Positions 40,554-51,409 of a stretch of DNA of 64,000 nucleotides are shown here, piece after piece. This stretch comes from Phaseolibacter flectens ATCC 12775 (GTDB lineage: Bacteria; Pseudomonadota; Gammaproteobacteria; Enterobacterales; Enterobacteriaceae), in contig NZ_JAEE01000006.1 of the NCBI RefSeq assembly GCF_000518745.1, positions 98,989-162,988 on the forward strand. Reading direction: 5' to 3'. The notes under the pieces are model-generated. The model was not told the DNA's origin, searched no databases, and saw nothing but the letters and a program-made list of their open reading frames with translations. Each line of letters starts with the position of its first letter. Positions within the stretch are counted from its first letter, which is position 1. The translations under genes were made by a program, and so were the position numbers.

Positions 40554-41087
40554 TTAAGACTGCAAGACGTCTGCCAGACGTTCCAGACGACCACGGATAC
40601 TTCCATCAATGACCATATCACCCGAACGGATGATAACGCCTGCCATTACAGACTTATCGATTTTGCAATTCAGCTTAACTTTGCGTGACAAACGTTTTTC
40701 CATTGCAGCACTGATTTTATTCAGTTGCTGTTCACTCAAATTGCTGGCAGAGATGACATCCACTTCTGCTGTTGCTTGATAAGCATCACGCAATTGAACA
40801 AACCCTTCCAATACAGCCGGAAGTGCGGTTAAACGTCCATATTGAGCCATTACCCTGACCAGGTTTTGACCATTTTTATCCAGTTGATCACCACAGATCG
40901 CAATCAATGCATTCGCCGATTTTTCTGGTGCCATGGCGCCAGAAAATAACGACTGCACCTGCTCATTGCCAACCACTTCTGCAACAAAAGCCAGCATAGA
41001 CTGCCAGCGTTCTATCGCTTGGTGTTCAACGGCAAAGTCAAAGGCTGCTCTGGCGTAGGGGCGAGCTACGGTAATAAATTCAGACAT
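40554..41087 (-). CDS. atpH: ATP synthase F1 subunit delta
   Basis: A 177-residue peripheral-stalk subunit that joins the b dimer to the F1 head. '[16 protein letters not shown]' at the N-terminus and '[26 protein letters not shown]' near the end are the OSCP/delta signatures. It lies 14 bp from each neighbour. Confidence 0.97.
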   Translation of the reverse strand: MSEFITVARPYARAAFDFAVEHQAIERWQSMLAFVAEVVGNEQVQSLFSGAMAPEKSANALIAICGDQLDKNGQNLVRVMAQYGRLTALPAVLEGFVQLRDAYQATAEVDVISASNLSEQQLNKISAAMEKRLSRKVKLNCKIDKSVMAGVIIRSGDMVIDGSIRGRLERLADVLQS

Positions 41088-41101
41088 CAGCCCCGCTCTC
41101 C

Positions 41102-41572
41102 TTACAGTTCAGCGACCAGTTTATCAACGATGTCGCTATTAGCAGCTTCATCCACAGAACGCTCGATAATTTTTTCGGCACCCGCGACAGCCAGTAAGGC
41201 AACTTGCTTACGTAACTCTTCACGAGCACGTTTACGCTCGGCATCAATTTCAGCTTGCGCCTGAGACAGAATTTTAGCTCGTTCTGCATCAGCTTCCGCT
41301 TTTGCATCATCGATAATCTGGGCACGACGTTTGTTTGCCTGCTCAATAATGACCTGAGCATCTTCTTTCGCTTTTTTAAGCTGATCGGTCACATTAGCCT
41401 GTGCAATATCCAAATCTTGTTTGGCTTTCTCTGCAGCCGCTAAGCCTTCAGAAACTTCTTTCTGACGCTTCTCGATGGCATCCATAATCGGCGGCCATAC
41501 GTACTTCATACAGAAGACGACGAACAGGATAAATGCGATGGCCTGGCCGAGGATTGTTGCATTAATATTCAC
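41102..41572 (-). CDS. atpF: ATP synthase Fo subunit b
   Basis: A 156-residue stator subunit. One N-terminal membrane helix ('[20 protein letters not shown]') is followed by a long charged coiled coil rich in Ala, Glu and Lys, and a C-terminal delta-binding end. The length equals E. coli AtpF. Confidence 0.97.
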   Translation of the reverse strand: MNINATILGQAIAFILFVVFCMKYVWPPIMDAIEKRQKEVSEGLAAAEKAKQDLDIAQANVTDQLKKAKEDAQVIIEQANKRRAQIIDDAKAEADAERAKILSQAQAEIDAERKRAREELRKQVALLAVAGAEKIIERSVDEAANSDIVDKLVAEL

Positions 41573-41649
41573 AGCACAATGCCTCTTATTAAGTTAACTT
41601 GCACTGCCGTCATTCATAGAGTAACGGCAGAATCCGCTGTTTCGATTTA

Positions 41650-41927
<278 letters not shown>

Positions 41928-41955
41928 TCAAAATTCAATAGTGTTAATAAAAAAA

Positions 41956-43163
<1,208 letters not shown>

Positions 43164-43726
43164 TACTGATTACTCTCCTTCACCCTGATTGGGTATATCG
43201 TATGCTTTTTAAACAATGATACTACACCTTGACTGTATAAACAGCAAAGGCCGAGCAGATTATACGGGGCATGACTACGATTTCAATCTGTAAGTAGTGA
43301 AAACATGAACAAATATATAAAAATATTGCAGATAATTGGTTTATTAGTCATTTAAAGTCACTTAGGTACACAAAATGACCTGTGAAGGTTGCTAATTAAA
43401 ACAAAAAATGATAAATAAAATAATCAATTGTTAAAAAAAAGTTAAAAAATCGATTTGCGACACCCTCTCGATCTAGCCAATCGTCACCTGTAAAATTGAC
43501 TGAAACTTGCGATAAATAAAAGCATCACTTTCATACGCAACAGTAAAATCCGTCATTTATTGATTTATCCATCAGTAATCCTGCTTTAGCAATTTCTGGC
43601 CATTTTTTGATAGGAAAAAATATAATCTGAATCGTATTTTCTCGTTTATTGATAAAAGCAGAGGGAATAAATAATAAAGTAAAAAAATAAATTAAGTGAA
43701 ATATAATAGACAAGTAAATTACAAAT
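43164..43726. other. atp promoter region and AT-rich gap
   Basis: About 560 bp upstream of atpI. The atp operon promoter should lie in the part next to atpI. The left half is AT-rich and has no convincing gene; a 69-codon minus-strand frame (43531-43740) starts inside the terminator loop and was not accepted. Confidence 0.5.
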
Positions 43727-43763
43727 AAAAACTCACCCAAAATAACTAGATGGGTGAGTTTTT
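43727..43763 (-). terminator. gtrII-type gene terminator (bidirectional)
   Basis: AAAAACTCACCCA (43727-43739) pairs perfectly with TGGGTGAGTTTTT (43751-43763), a 13-bp stem with T-runs on both strands. It lies 7 bp past the stop of the GtrII-like gene. Confidence 0.9.
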
Positions 43764-43770
43764 AATAGCC

Positions 43771-45315
43771 TTAACTTACATTAAAAAGATTAGTTGGGTA
43801 GTCTTTAAAATCTTTCATTTTTATGTAGATTCTATTATTCGCCTTATCAAAATAAATATTATAATATGCTCTTTGATAGATCAACTGAAACGATGGAAGC
43901 TGACTATCAATTGTTTTAGAAAAATCAAAACGAATATTATTTATTCCTTTTTTCTGATAATCTTCAGGGAGAGCAAAATTTGTAATAATATTAATAAAAT
44001 CCAGAGCAGGATAGGCTTTATAGGCAATACTGTCAGTCACTAATCTAAATGGACTTTTATCAACTAAATTATTATGGTATTTGTAATTTATAATACCGAT
44101 AGACTTCGCATTATAAATAACCGGCGTTGTTACGATATCTTGATAGACTGAACTTACAAATAAATTCTGATAATTTTTCCTGTTTTGCAACTCATTACCA
44201 TAAGCGAATGAATAACATAAGAAATAATACAAAGGTAACGCCAGCATAAAGACAGCTTTATGAGAAAAAGCACCGATAACTTTATTGAAGTAGTAAAATA
44301 AAGCAACAAATACAATAGAAAGCGCTAAATAGGTTCTGGCCGCACTGTATTTATACCCTTCATGGTTTAATAAAAACATGATGCCATATACACTCAGAAC
44401 TAGAACCACAGCAGCAATAATTAAAAAAACAGCCCTGCCAATTTTAAATTTAAAATTAGAATTAAAAACCTTAACTAAATCTAATATTACACCGCCAACT
44501 GCAATCAGAGAAAGCAGGAAAAAAAACACTTTAAAAAATGGATTAAATATCAATAATGACACATCTAATGTATTATTGAAATCACTTTTAAAAGAATGAA
44601 TCACATCTAAGTTAAAACCACCACGATTATTTGTTATAGTTTGATAAGATGTCAGATAATAAAATAGGCAGCCTAAAATAAAAACAAAGAAGTAGGATAT
44701 TATTATTTTATAAAACCTTTCATCACTCACACTTCTTATTATTTCCAAACAAACTAAAGCAATAAATATATTAATAGATATCTGATAAAAGCTCATAGAT
44801 AAAGCTAAAGATACCGCAGGAACTAAAATGCTAAGGTATTTATTTTTAGATTTAAAGGTTATGGAGTAGATAGCCAAAAAAATGGACGTTGTGATCGTAA
44901 CACAATCATACTGATAAGATAAAGCCTGCAGTAAAAAAGGACTAAACCAGATAGGTAATACAACTAAACATTGCGCATAGGTTGGTTTATTAAAATAGTG
45001 AATAGCGAGGCAACTCATCCCACCTGATATAATCAGGATAGCTAATATCATATTCAATGGGAATATATTCGGTATATAGGCAGAACCACTCAATAAATTG
45101 AGTAGATAAACAGTGACGACCCTACCTTCAGATTTCCATGCCGCCGTAATACCATAAATAGAGCGATAAATATCATCAAGGAACTGATAATTCGCTATCA
45201 TTAGAGGTAAAACGAAAATAAAAGACAACACCAAAAAAAAGAAATAGATCCGCAAGAATTCTTTTCTACCTTGCTTTTGTGAAATACTACAACTATTGTT
45301 TAACACAGTAAACAT
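43771..45315 (-). CDS. GtrII-family glucosyltransferase-like membrane protein
   Basis: A 514-residue protein with about 11 membrane segments. Near the start, 'NYQFLDDIYRSIYGITAAW' followed by 'GRVVTVYLLNLLS' is the hallmark of the GtrII family, which adds glucosyl groups to O-antigen from polyprenyl-phosphate glucose on the periplasmic side. The C-terminal part after about residue 400 is soluble. It lies alone between the atp operon and rsmG, where E. coli has only a short spacer, has its own terminator and is very AT-rich, all signs of acquisition. No gtrA/gtrB is adjacent, so it may borrow donors from the operon at 20.5-27.4 kb. Confidence 0.8.
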   Translation of the reverse strand: MFTVLNNSCSISQKQGRKEFLRIYFFFLVLSFIFVLPLMIANYQFLDDIYRSIYGITAAWKSEGRVVTVYLLNLLSGSAYIPNIFPLNMILAILIISGGMSCLAIHYFNKPTYAQCLVVLPIWFSPFLLQALSYQYDCVTITTSIFLAIYSITFKSKNKYLSILVPAVSLALSMSFYQISINIFIALVCLEIIRSVSDERFYKIIISYFFVFILGCLFYYLTSYQTITNNRGGFNLDVIHSFKSDFNNTLDVSLLIFNPFFKVFFFLLSLIAVGGVILDLVKVFNSNFKFKIGRAVFLIIAAVVLVLSVYGIMFLLNHEGYKYSAARTYLALSIVFVALFYYFNKVIGAFSHKAVFMLALPLYYFLCYSFAYGNELQNRKNYQNLFVSSVYQDIVTTPVIYNAKSIGIINYKYHNNLVDKSPFRLVTDSIAYKAYPALDFINIITNFALPEDYQKKGINNIRFDFSKTIDSQLPSFQLIYQRAYYNIYFDKANNRIYIKMKDFKDYPTNLFNVS

Positions 45316-45902
45316 TTACATAATCCTCTTCAATCTCTCAGTTTTTATCCAGTAACGACATAAATGGACCACAGGGCAAAATGGAACTATAGTTCAAAAT
45401 CGAGATAGCATGATGATGCGGCTTATCTTTTATCGAAAATCATCGTAAAAAACAGCAAGCTCACTTTTACCGGTAACAGTTTGTTTTATCATTTATTATT
45501 TAAAAATACAATTCTCTTTAGGATGTAAAGGCTAAGTCTTCCAATAATACTAAAAATAATGCCTAAAATCCCATCAACAATGATAGCCTGTTATCCATTA
45601 TCCGCCATGTTGTTACTCCAATTTATCATCATGACAGTCAGTTTCTGGTGACTTTCAGCCAATCACAGTTGGAAAGTTGTCGGGTTATCTCTCCTTATAA
45701 AATATTTTTAATACAAAATTATTTTATAAAGAGACCAGCATAGGCTGAATAAAGAAGGTTAATAGGGTTTAGAGTATTGTATAATATACCGTGACTTCAG
45801 TTATTTCGTCACGGTAAATCTGTGCTGATATATTAAAAAGAGACTCGCATTGAGTGTAAATAAAAAGGTAAAGCTATAATCGATTAAAATAATATTTATC
45901 AA
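45316..45902. other. 590-bp gap between rsmG and the GtrII-like gene
   Basis: AT-rich, without coding potential. It should contain the promoter of the GtrII-like gene and the 3' end of the mnmG-rsmG transcript. I see no clear terminator stem near rsmG. Confidence 0.45.
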
Positions 45903-46520
45903 TTAATTATGATTAATGACAACCAGATGCCTCTCACCTTCCAGTTGTGGTACGCTGAGTTTAATGATCTGTTTGATATTATACTCTTGTCTAATGAGAT
46001 CTATCTCCTCATCAGGAGCCACACCTTTTAACGCGTAAAAACATCCCTTTTGGTTAGGTAAATGCTTGCACAACCCGACCATATCCTGTAATGAAGCAAA
46101 AGCACGACTGATTATACCATCAAATCCCGCTAAGGGGTGATAATCCTCAACACGTGATTGGACAGGATCAATATTACTGAGCTGTAATTCGTGCTGAACC
46201 TGCTTAAGAAAACGGATCCGCTTCCCAAGACTATCTAATAAAGTAAATTGCGAGCTTGGACACACTATTGCTAAAGGCACCCCAGGCAGGCCAGGCCCTG
46301 TGCCCACATCAATAAATTGCTTTCCCTGCAAATACGGGGCGACAACGAGGCTATCCATAATGTGTCTGACCAACATCTGTCCTTTATCGCGTACAGAGGT
46401 TAGATTGTAAGCCCTATTCCACTTATCAAGCAGCATAACATAGTCGACCAGTTGCTGTTTTTGATGTTCGGATAGACTCATCTCAGCCTGAGAAAGTAAT
46501 TTTGATAATTGTTCTATCAC
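45903..46520 (-). CDS. rsmG: 16S rRNA m7G527 methyltransferase
   Basis: A 205-residue SAM-dependent enzyme (207 in E. coli, formerly gidB) that methylates G527 of 16S rRNA. The SAM-binding loop '[17 protein letters not shown]' and '[12 protein letters not shown]' are clear. It lies 45 bp after mnmG, as in E. coli. Confidence 0.97.
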   Translation of the reverse strand: MIEQLSKLLSQAEMSLSEHQKQQLVDYVMLLDKWNRAYNLTSVRDKGQMLVRHIMDSLVVAPYLQGKQFIDVGTGPGLPGVPLAIVCPSSQFTLLDSLGKRIRFLKQVQHELQLSNIDPVQSRVEDYHPLAGFDGIISRAFASLQDMVGLCKHLPNQKGCFYALKGVAPDEEIDLIRQEYNIKQIIKLSVPQLEGERHLVVINHN

Positions 46521-46565
46521 TTTAAAATCCTTGTGGCATAGGAATCGCTTCCCATAGCAAAGTCA

Positions 46566-48455
46566 TTAGGCACTTTTACGCAACAATCCCTGCTTTTTTA
46601 ACCAAATCAGCAGAATAGAAATAGCAGCTGGTGTGATACCTGAAATACGTGAGGCCTGACCAATCGAATTAGGCTTGTGCTCATTCAATTTGGCAATGAC
46701 TTCATTCGATAGACCACTGACTGTTTTATAATCTATCTCAGTGGGTAATGCTGTCGTCTCATTACGCAAATGACGAGCGATTTCTTCTTGTTGACGGTTA
46801 ATATAACCTTCATATTTAACTTGGATTTCAACCTGTTCAGCGGCCTGTTCATCATTTAATTTGGGTGCGAACACGTCAAGCGACGTCAATTGTTGATAGG
46901 TCATTTCCGGTCGACGTAACAGATCTTCACCTGTTGCTTCTTTGGTTAAATCAGCACTCAGCAATTGATTTATCGTCTTAATATGCTCAGATTTAGGGTG
47001 CACCCAAATATCTTTTAAACGCTGACGCTCCTGCTCAATGGCCTCTAATTTCTGATTAAAATGCTGCCACCGTTCATCATTGACTAATCCTAATTCACGG
47101 CCTTTCGAAGTTAAACGGAGATCCGCATTATCTTCTCTCAGCATCAAACGGTATTCCGCCCGCGAAGTAAACATCCGATAGGGTTCTTTGGTGCCAAGGG
47201 TAGCAAGATCATCCACCAGCACACCGAGGTAGGCTTCATCACGGCGAGGACACCAGCTTTCTTTTTGTTGAGCCAACAGTCCGGCATTAAGTCCTGCTAA
47301 TAAGCCTTGTGCGGCGGCCTCTTCATAACCGGTCGTACCATTTATCTGTCCGGCAAAAAACAATCCCTGAATATATTTACTTTCAAGAGAGAGTTTAAGA
47401 TCCCTTGGATCAAAATAGTCATATTCGATCGCATAACCCGGTCGAACGATTTTTGCCTTTTCCAATCCCTTCATGGAGTGGACGATTTGCATCTGTACAT
47501 CAAAGGGTAAGCTGGTCGAAATACCGTTAGGATAAATCTCATTACTGGTTAATCCTTCAGGCTCTAAGAATATTTGATGCGAAGTACGATCAGCAAATCG
47601 CATGACTTTATCCTCAATGGAAGGACAGTAACGTGGACCGATACCTTCAATAACCCCGGCATACATTGGGCTACGATCGAGATTATTACGGATCACATCA
47701 TGTGTCCGTTCATTGGTATAAGTCATGTAACAAGGCATTTGTTGTGGATGCTGACCGCGGTGCCCCATAAATGAAAAAACAGGAGCTGGATCATCACCAT
47801 GCTGTGGTACTAATTGACTAAAATCAATGCTTTTTGCATCGATCCTTGGTGGTGTTCCTGTTTTTAAGCGACTGACACGCAATGGCAGTTCACGAAGACG
47901 ACGCGCAAGAGGGATTGAGGGAGGATCACCTGCTCTCCCCCCGCTGTAATTATCCATACCAATATGGATTTTACCATCAAGAAAAGTGCCAACAGTTAAT
48001 ACGACGGCTTTCGCGCGGAATTTTAATCCCATTTGAGTGACAACACCAACCACTTTATCCTGTTCAACAATCAGATCATCAACAGCTTGTTGGAAAATCA
48101 TTAAGTTGGGTTGGTTTTCTAACGCAGTTCGCACCGCTTGTCGATATAACACACGATCCGCTTGAGCACGCGTTGCTCTGACCGCCGGACCTTTACTGCT
48201 ATTAAGGATCCGAAATTGTATTCCTGCTTGATCTATTGCGTTAGCCATTAAGCCACCGAGCGCATCCACTTCCTTAACCAGATGTCCTTTACCTATACCA
48301 CCAATAGCAGGGTTACATGACATTTGTCCCAATGTATCGATGTTATGGGTTAATAACAGGGTTTGTTGACCCATTCGGGCAGCAGCCATGGCAGCCTCTG
48401 TCCCTGCATGACCGCCACCAATGATGATGACGTCAAAAGGATCTGGATAATACAT
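46566..48455 (-). CDS. mnmG: tRNA uridine 5-carboxymethylaminomethyl modification enzyme MnmG
   Basis: A 629-residue flavoprotein (formerly gidA) that, with MnmE, modifies U34 of certain tRNAs. The FAD motif '[20 protein letters not shown]', '[17 protein letters not shown]' and the signature '[11 protein letters not shown]' are intact. Its start lies next to oriC. In E. coli, transcription away from oriC through mnmG affects initiation. Confidence 0.98.
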   Translation of the reverse strand: MYYPDPFDVIIIGGGHAGTEAAMAAARMGQQTLLLTHNIDTLGQMSCNPAIGGIGKGHLVKEVDALGGLMANAIDQAGIQFRILNSSKGPAVRATRAQADRVLYRQAVRTALENQPNLMIFQQAVDDLIVEQDKVVGVVTQMGLKFRAKAVVLTVGTFLDGKIHIGMDNYSGGRAGDPPSIPLARRLRELPLRVSRLKTGTPPRIDAKSIDFSQLVPQHGDDPAPVFSFMGHRGQHPQQMPCYMTYTNERTHDVIRNNLDRSPMYAGVIEGIGPRYCPSIEDKVMRFADRTSHQIFLEPEGLTSNEIYPNGISTSLPFDVQMQIVHSMKGLEKAKIVRPGYAIEYDYFDPRDLKLSLESKYIQGLFFAGQINGTTGYEEAAAQGLLAGLNAGLLAQQKESWCPRRDEAYLGVLVDDLATLGTKEPYRMFTSRAEYRLMLREDNADLRLTSKGRELGLVNDERWQHFNQKLEAIEQERQRLKDIWVHPKSEHIKTINQLLSADLTKEATGEDLLRRPEMTYQQLTSLDVFAPKLNDEQAAEQVEIQVKYEGYINRQQEEIARHLRNETTALPTEIDYKTVSGLSNEVIAKLNEHKPNSIGQASRISGITPAAISILLIWLKKQGLLRKSA

Positions 48456-48541
48456 GAAGTGTACCTCGATAGATAAAATGACTCAGGCTACATCGCCAGG
48501 AAATGAATTCTACTTAAATTCTGCATGGAGTGAAAGTGTCT

Positions 48542-48812
48542 GGATCCTGATTAGTTAAAAGAAAGATCTTTATTCTGTATATGATCTTTCTGTTAGATCT
48601 TTTATTAGGATCCGTTATTTCTGTGGATAACTTGATATTCGCTATATCATACATGAGGATCCAGACGATCATAGCTTGTTAATGATCGGTGATCCTGAGT
48701 CGAATAAGCTGGGTGCAAAACGGCAAGTTACACACAGGCTAAAACATGTTCTTTGATTGTTATATGGATAACTACTGCTTATTAGCTGCTTTTTACCAAG
48801 GTTATACACAAA
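48542..48812. other. oriC: Chromosomal replication origin oriC
   Basis: This aligns along its length with E. coli oriC. Three 13-mers headed by GATC form the unwinding element at 48565, 48583 and 48596. DnaA boxes: R1 TGTGGATAA at 48622-48630 (consensus), R2 position TTACACACA at 48728-48736 (one departure), R3 position TATGGATAA at 48763-48771, R4 position TTATACACA at 48802-48810. About ten GATC sites support Dam/SeqA control. The conserved block AATGATCGGTGATCCTG between R1 and R2 is present. It is flanked by mnmG and mioC as in enterobacteria. Confidence 0.95.
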
Positions 48813-48875
48813 AAATTTATAGAAAAAATAGAAAAACCAGATAAAAAACTGGCAAAACGTGAAAAAAATATCGGA

Positions 48876-49328
48876 TCAACTGCTCTTGGAGAGATGCGTT
48901 AGCCAGTTTTGTAACCAAATTTCTGCCGGATCTTCAGGAATTTCATGTTGCAACACATCGATTTCAAGACGATCTCCCAATCGTTGGGCTCCAGATTGTT
49001 GCATCAACTGATCTATCTGCCGTATTGCCCCGCAGAATAGATCATATTCCTGATTACCTAAGCCAATTGCACCATAAGTCACTGCTGAGAGATCCACATT
49101 GTTTTGCTGCAAGGCTTCACCAAATGGTTGCAGGTTATCAGGGATCTCTCCTGCGCCATGTGTTGAGGTAATAATAAGCCAGAACCCTTGCTGTGGCAGT
49201 GCTTCAAGGTCAGGGCCATGCAATAATGCCGTGTGATGGCCCGCGTCTTTCAACAGTGCAGCGAGGTGTTCAGCAACATATTCGGCACTACCCAGTGTAC
49301 TACCAGTTATTAAGGTGATCTCAGCCAT
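48876..49328 (-). CDS. mioC: Flavodoxin-like protein MioC
   Basis: A 150-residue flavodoxin-like FMN protein (147 in E. coli). The phosphate-binding loop is 'TGSTLGSAEYVAEHL', with 'ITSTHGAGEIPDNL' and 'GLGNQEYDLFCG' around the isoalloxazine ring. Transcription from mioC runs into oriC in E. coli. It supports electron transfer, for example to biotin synthase. Confidence 0.95.
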   Translation of the reverse strand: MAEITLITGSTLGSAEYVAEHLAALLKDAGHHTALLHGPDLEALPQQGFWLIITSTHGAGEIPDNLQPFGEALQQNNVDLSAVTYGAIGLGNQEYDLFCGAIRQIDQLMQQSGAQRLGDRLEIDVLQHEIPEDPAEIWLQNWLTHLSKSS

Positions 49329-49447
49329 TTGTTTCCCCTGTCATCAAGGCCGCTATTGTACCTTGTGAGCAAGCCGTGATCCACCTGTGGATAATAGGGG
49401 TATAAGTCATTTATAAAAAAGGATTTTTATTGTAACTTATTGTTTTA

Positions 49448-49909
49448 TTAAGCTTTTACTGGACGATTAATAGGATTTTGTAAAGAAATGAGCGTTTCTG
49501 TGGATTGAATTTCGTCAATGGCTTGGATTTTATTAATCAGGACATGCTGTAACGCATCGATTGATCGACACATAACTTTAATAAAAATACTGTATTGTCC
49601 TGTTGTATACCACGCTTCTACCACTTCATTGATAGCTTCTAGCTGGTTTAAGGCTGAGGAATAGTCGCGGGCACTTTTTAGTGTGATACCGATAAAGCAG
49701 CAGACATCGAGCCCCAGTTTTTTAGGATCGACGATGATTTGTGTATTGATGATAAGACCATGCTGACGCATTTTTTCAACACGGACATGGATGGTCGCTG
49801 GACTGACATTAAACAGTTTAGCCAGTTCCGCATAAGGGGTTTTTGCATTGCCGAGTAAACGATTTAAAATATTACGATCCAAGTTATCGAGCAACATGGT
49901 TTCGGGCAT
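49448..49909 (-). CDS. asnC: Lrp/AsnC family regulator AsnC
   Basis: A 153-residue regulator nearly collinear with E. coli AsnC. The HTH lies in 'YAELAKLFNVSPATIHVRVEKM', and the RAM/ligand domain includes 'EAWYTTGQYSIFIKVMCRSIDALQ'. In E. coli it activates the divergent asnA in response to asparagine and represses mnmG. Here asnA is absent: viaA ends 45 bp from the asnC start. Confidence 0.95.
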   Translation of the reverse strand: MPETMLLDNLDRNILNRLLGNAKTPYAELAKLFNVSPATIHVRVEKMRQHGLIINTQIIVDPKKLGLDVCCFIGITLKSARDYSSALNQLEAINEVVEAWYTTGQYSIFIKVMCRSIDALQHVLINKIQAIDEIQSTETLISLQNPINRPVKA

Positions 49910-49954
49910 AAATGACCCCCTTCTTGCCTTTTTTACTGAGTTAACGAGTTAAGA

Positions 49955-51409
49955 TTAATGGTTAAAATGGTCTAAAATACGTGTTTTTAAGCGAGTATCA
50001 AATGGCCAGATATAATCAAAAATAGTCATTGTACTGGGTTTCCCATGTGCTGATAGGGTAACGGCATGAAAACGATGATTATCTTTCTGTAATTGACGAA
50101 TGGTGTCGATTAATGTTTGTGGTAAACGCTGTGCGATAAAGTCAGAGAGTATCACGGTGTCTGCCTCTTTCCACTCAGCATTTGACATTTTCTCTGTCAC
50201 TGCATTGAGGCATTTTGCTAAATCGGTGCCCCCCCTGAATTGCTGACTGAGAAAATGTAGAGCATTTTCTATCCCATTGTTATCGGTCAGTTCATAAAAT
50301 ATAACTTCACTGGTAAACAGTATGATGTAACAGGAACGCTGATCACGTAGAGCAATACGTAATAAAGCCAAACAAAAAGCTTTAGCACAACGTTCATTAA
50401 ATCCTCCCATCGAACCTGACGTATCGACACAAACAATAAATGGACCTCCAGGCTGATGGTTGTGATTATTGACACTGACAGGATGGGGCTCGGATTGCAG
50501 CTTTTGGCTTTTTCCTTTAAGTTGATAAGTCATTAACTGTCGTTCGATCAGTTTTCTGTAAAATGCCAGTTCAAGTTCCTGACTGCCTAATACAGCCAGT
50601 TCCGCTGGTAGCATTCTTAACATATCATTGCTTTGATAAATACCTTGTATCTCTTCTTTTACATTATCAGGTAACAATACTGGTATCTTTAGATCTTCGG
50701 TGGGTATCTGGTCTGATTTATTGGCAATATGCTCACGGCTGCGCCCAAGTTTCTCAGCTAATTCAATCAATCGAGGATGATGGATAAGAAAATTAGCATA
50801 TTCAGAAAGTTGTGAGTATTGATCGGGTTTTAGTGTTGCTTTACTTCGATCCCATAGATGGCCTCCCACGGATCCGTCATCGCCAAGTAAAGGTGAGAGT
50901 TGTTTGGTGAAAATGATCTGTTTGCACAACTCTTCAATCAGTCTGTCACGCTGCTGTTCGAGAAGCGCTTGATTCAGTTGTTGAGCTTGTGCGCAGAGAT
51001 TCAATTTCCAGCGTTGCATAAATAAGGCATATTGTGACTGAGATATCTGATTATTTTCACTATTTTCGATTAAATTGCTGGCATTTTCAGTAAATGGAGA
51101 ATGTAATGAGCGCATTTTTTGCTTGATGTCTGGCCACCTTTTACTGAATTCAGCCGATGAATGATTATTGACCTCTGAATATAACTGAAATTCATTCATC
51201 AGGTGATCTGGAACAGGGGTTGTTTTTAACTGATGATGGATTTCAGCCTTAATACGAGGATACTGTTTGTGTAAAAGCTTTTTTAACGCCGGATTTTTGT
51301 CACACAGTGTGGTCAACTGAGGGGTAGCCAGTAATGCTGTCACAAATTCGTTAACCTCAAGCTCCTGATTCAATGTCAGCAGACTGAGTAGTGTGTCCAT
51401 TGATATCAT
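49955..51409 (-). CDS. viaA: VWA-domain protein ViaA
   Basis: A 484-residue partner of RavA (483 in E. coli). An alpha-helical N-terminal half is followed by a von Willebrand A domain with the MIDAS motif 'VDTSGSMGG' at about residue 330 and 'GGTDLAKCL'. The start overlaps the ravA stop as ATGA. RavA-ViaA acts on respiratory complexes and aminoglycoside sensitivity in E. coli. Confidence 0.95.
   Translation of the reverse strand: MISMDTLLSLLTLNQELEVNEFVTALLATPQLTTLCDKNPALKKLLHKQYPRIKAEIHHQLKTTPVPDHLMNEFQLYSEVNNHSSAEFSKRWPDIKQKMRSLHSPFTENASNLIENSENNQISQSQYALFMQRWKLNLCAQAQQLNQALLEQQRDRLIEELCKQIIFTKQLSPLLGDDGSVGGHLWDRSKATLKPDQYSQLSEYANFLIHHPRLIELAEKLGRSREHIANKSDQIPTEDLKIPVLLPDNVKEEIQGIYQSNDMLRMLPAELAVLGSQELELAFYRKLIERQLMTYQLKGKSQKLQSEPHPVSVNNHNHQPGGPFIVCVDTSGSMGGFNERCAKAFCLALLRIALRDQRSCYIILFTSEVIFYELTDNNGIENALHFLSQQFRGGTDLAKCLNAVTEKMSNAEWKEADTVILSDFIAQRLPQTLIDTIRQLQKDNHRFHAVTLSAHGKPSTMTIFDYIWPFDTRLKTRILDHFNH

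Noticed and set aside
43531..43740. A 69-codon hydrophobic frame on the minus strand
   Set aside because: Its start lies in the loop of the terminator hairpin; it is AT-rich, without a ribosome-binding site or recognisable family.
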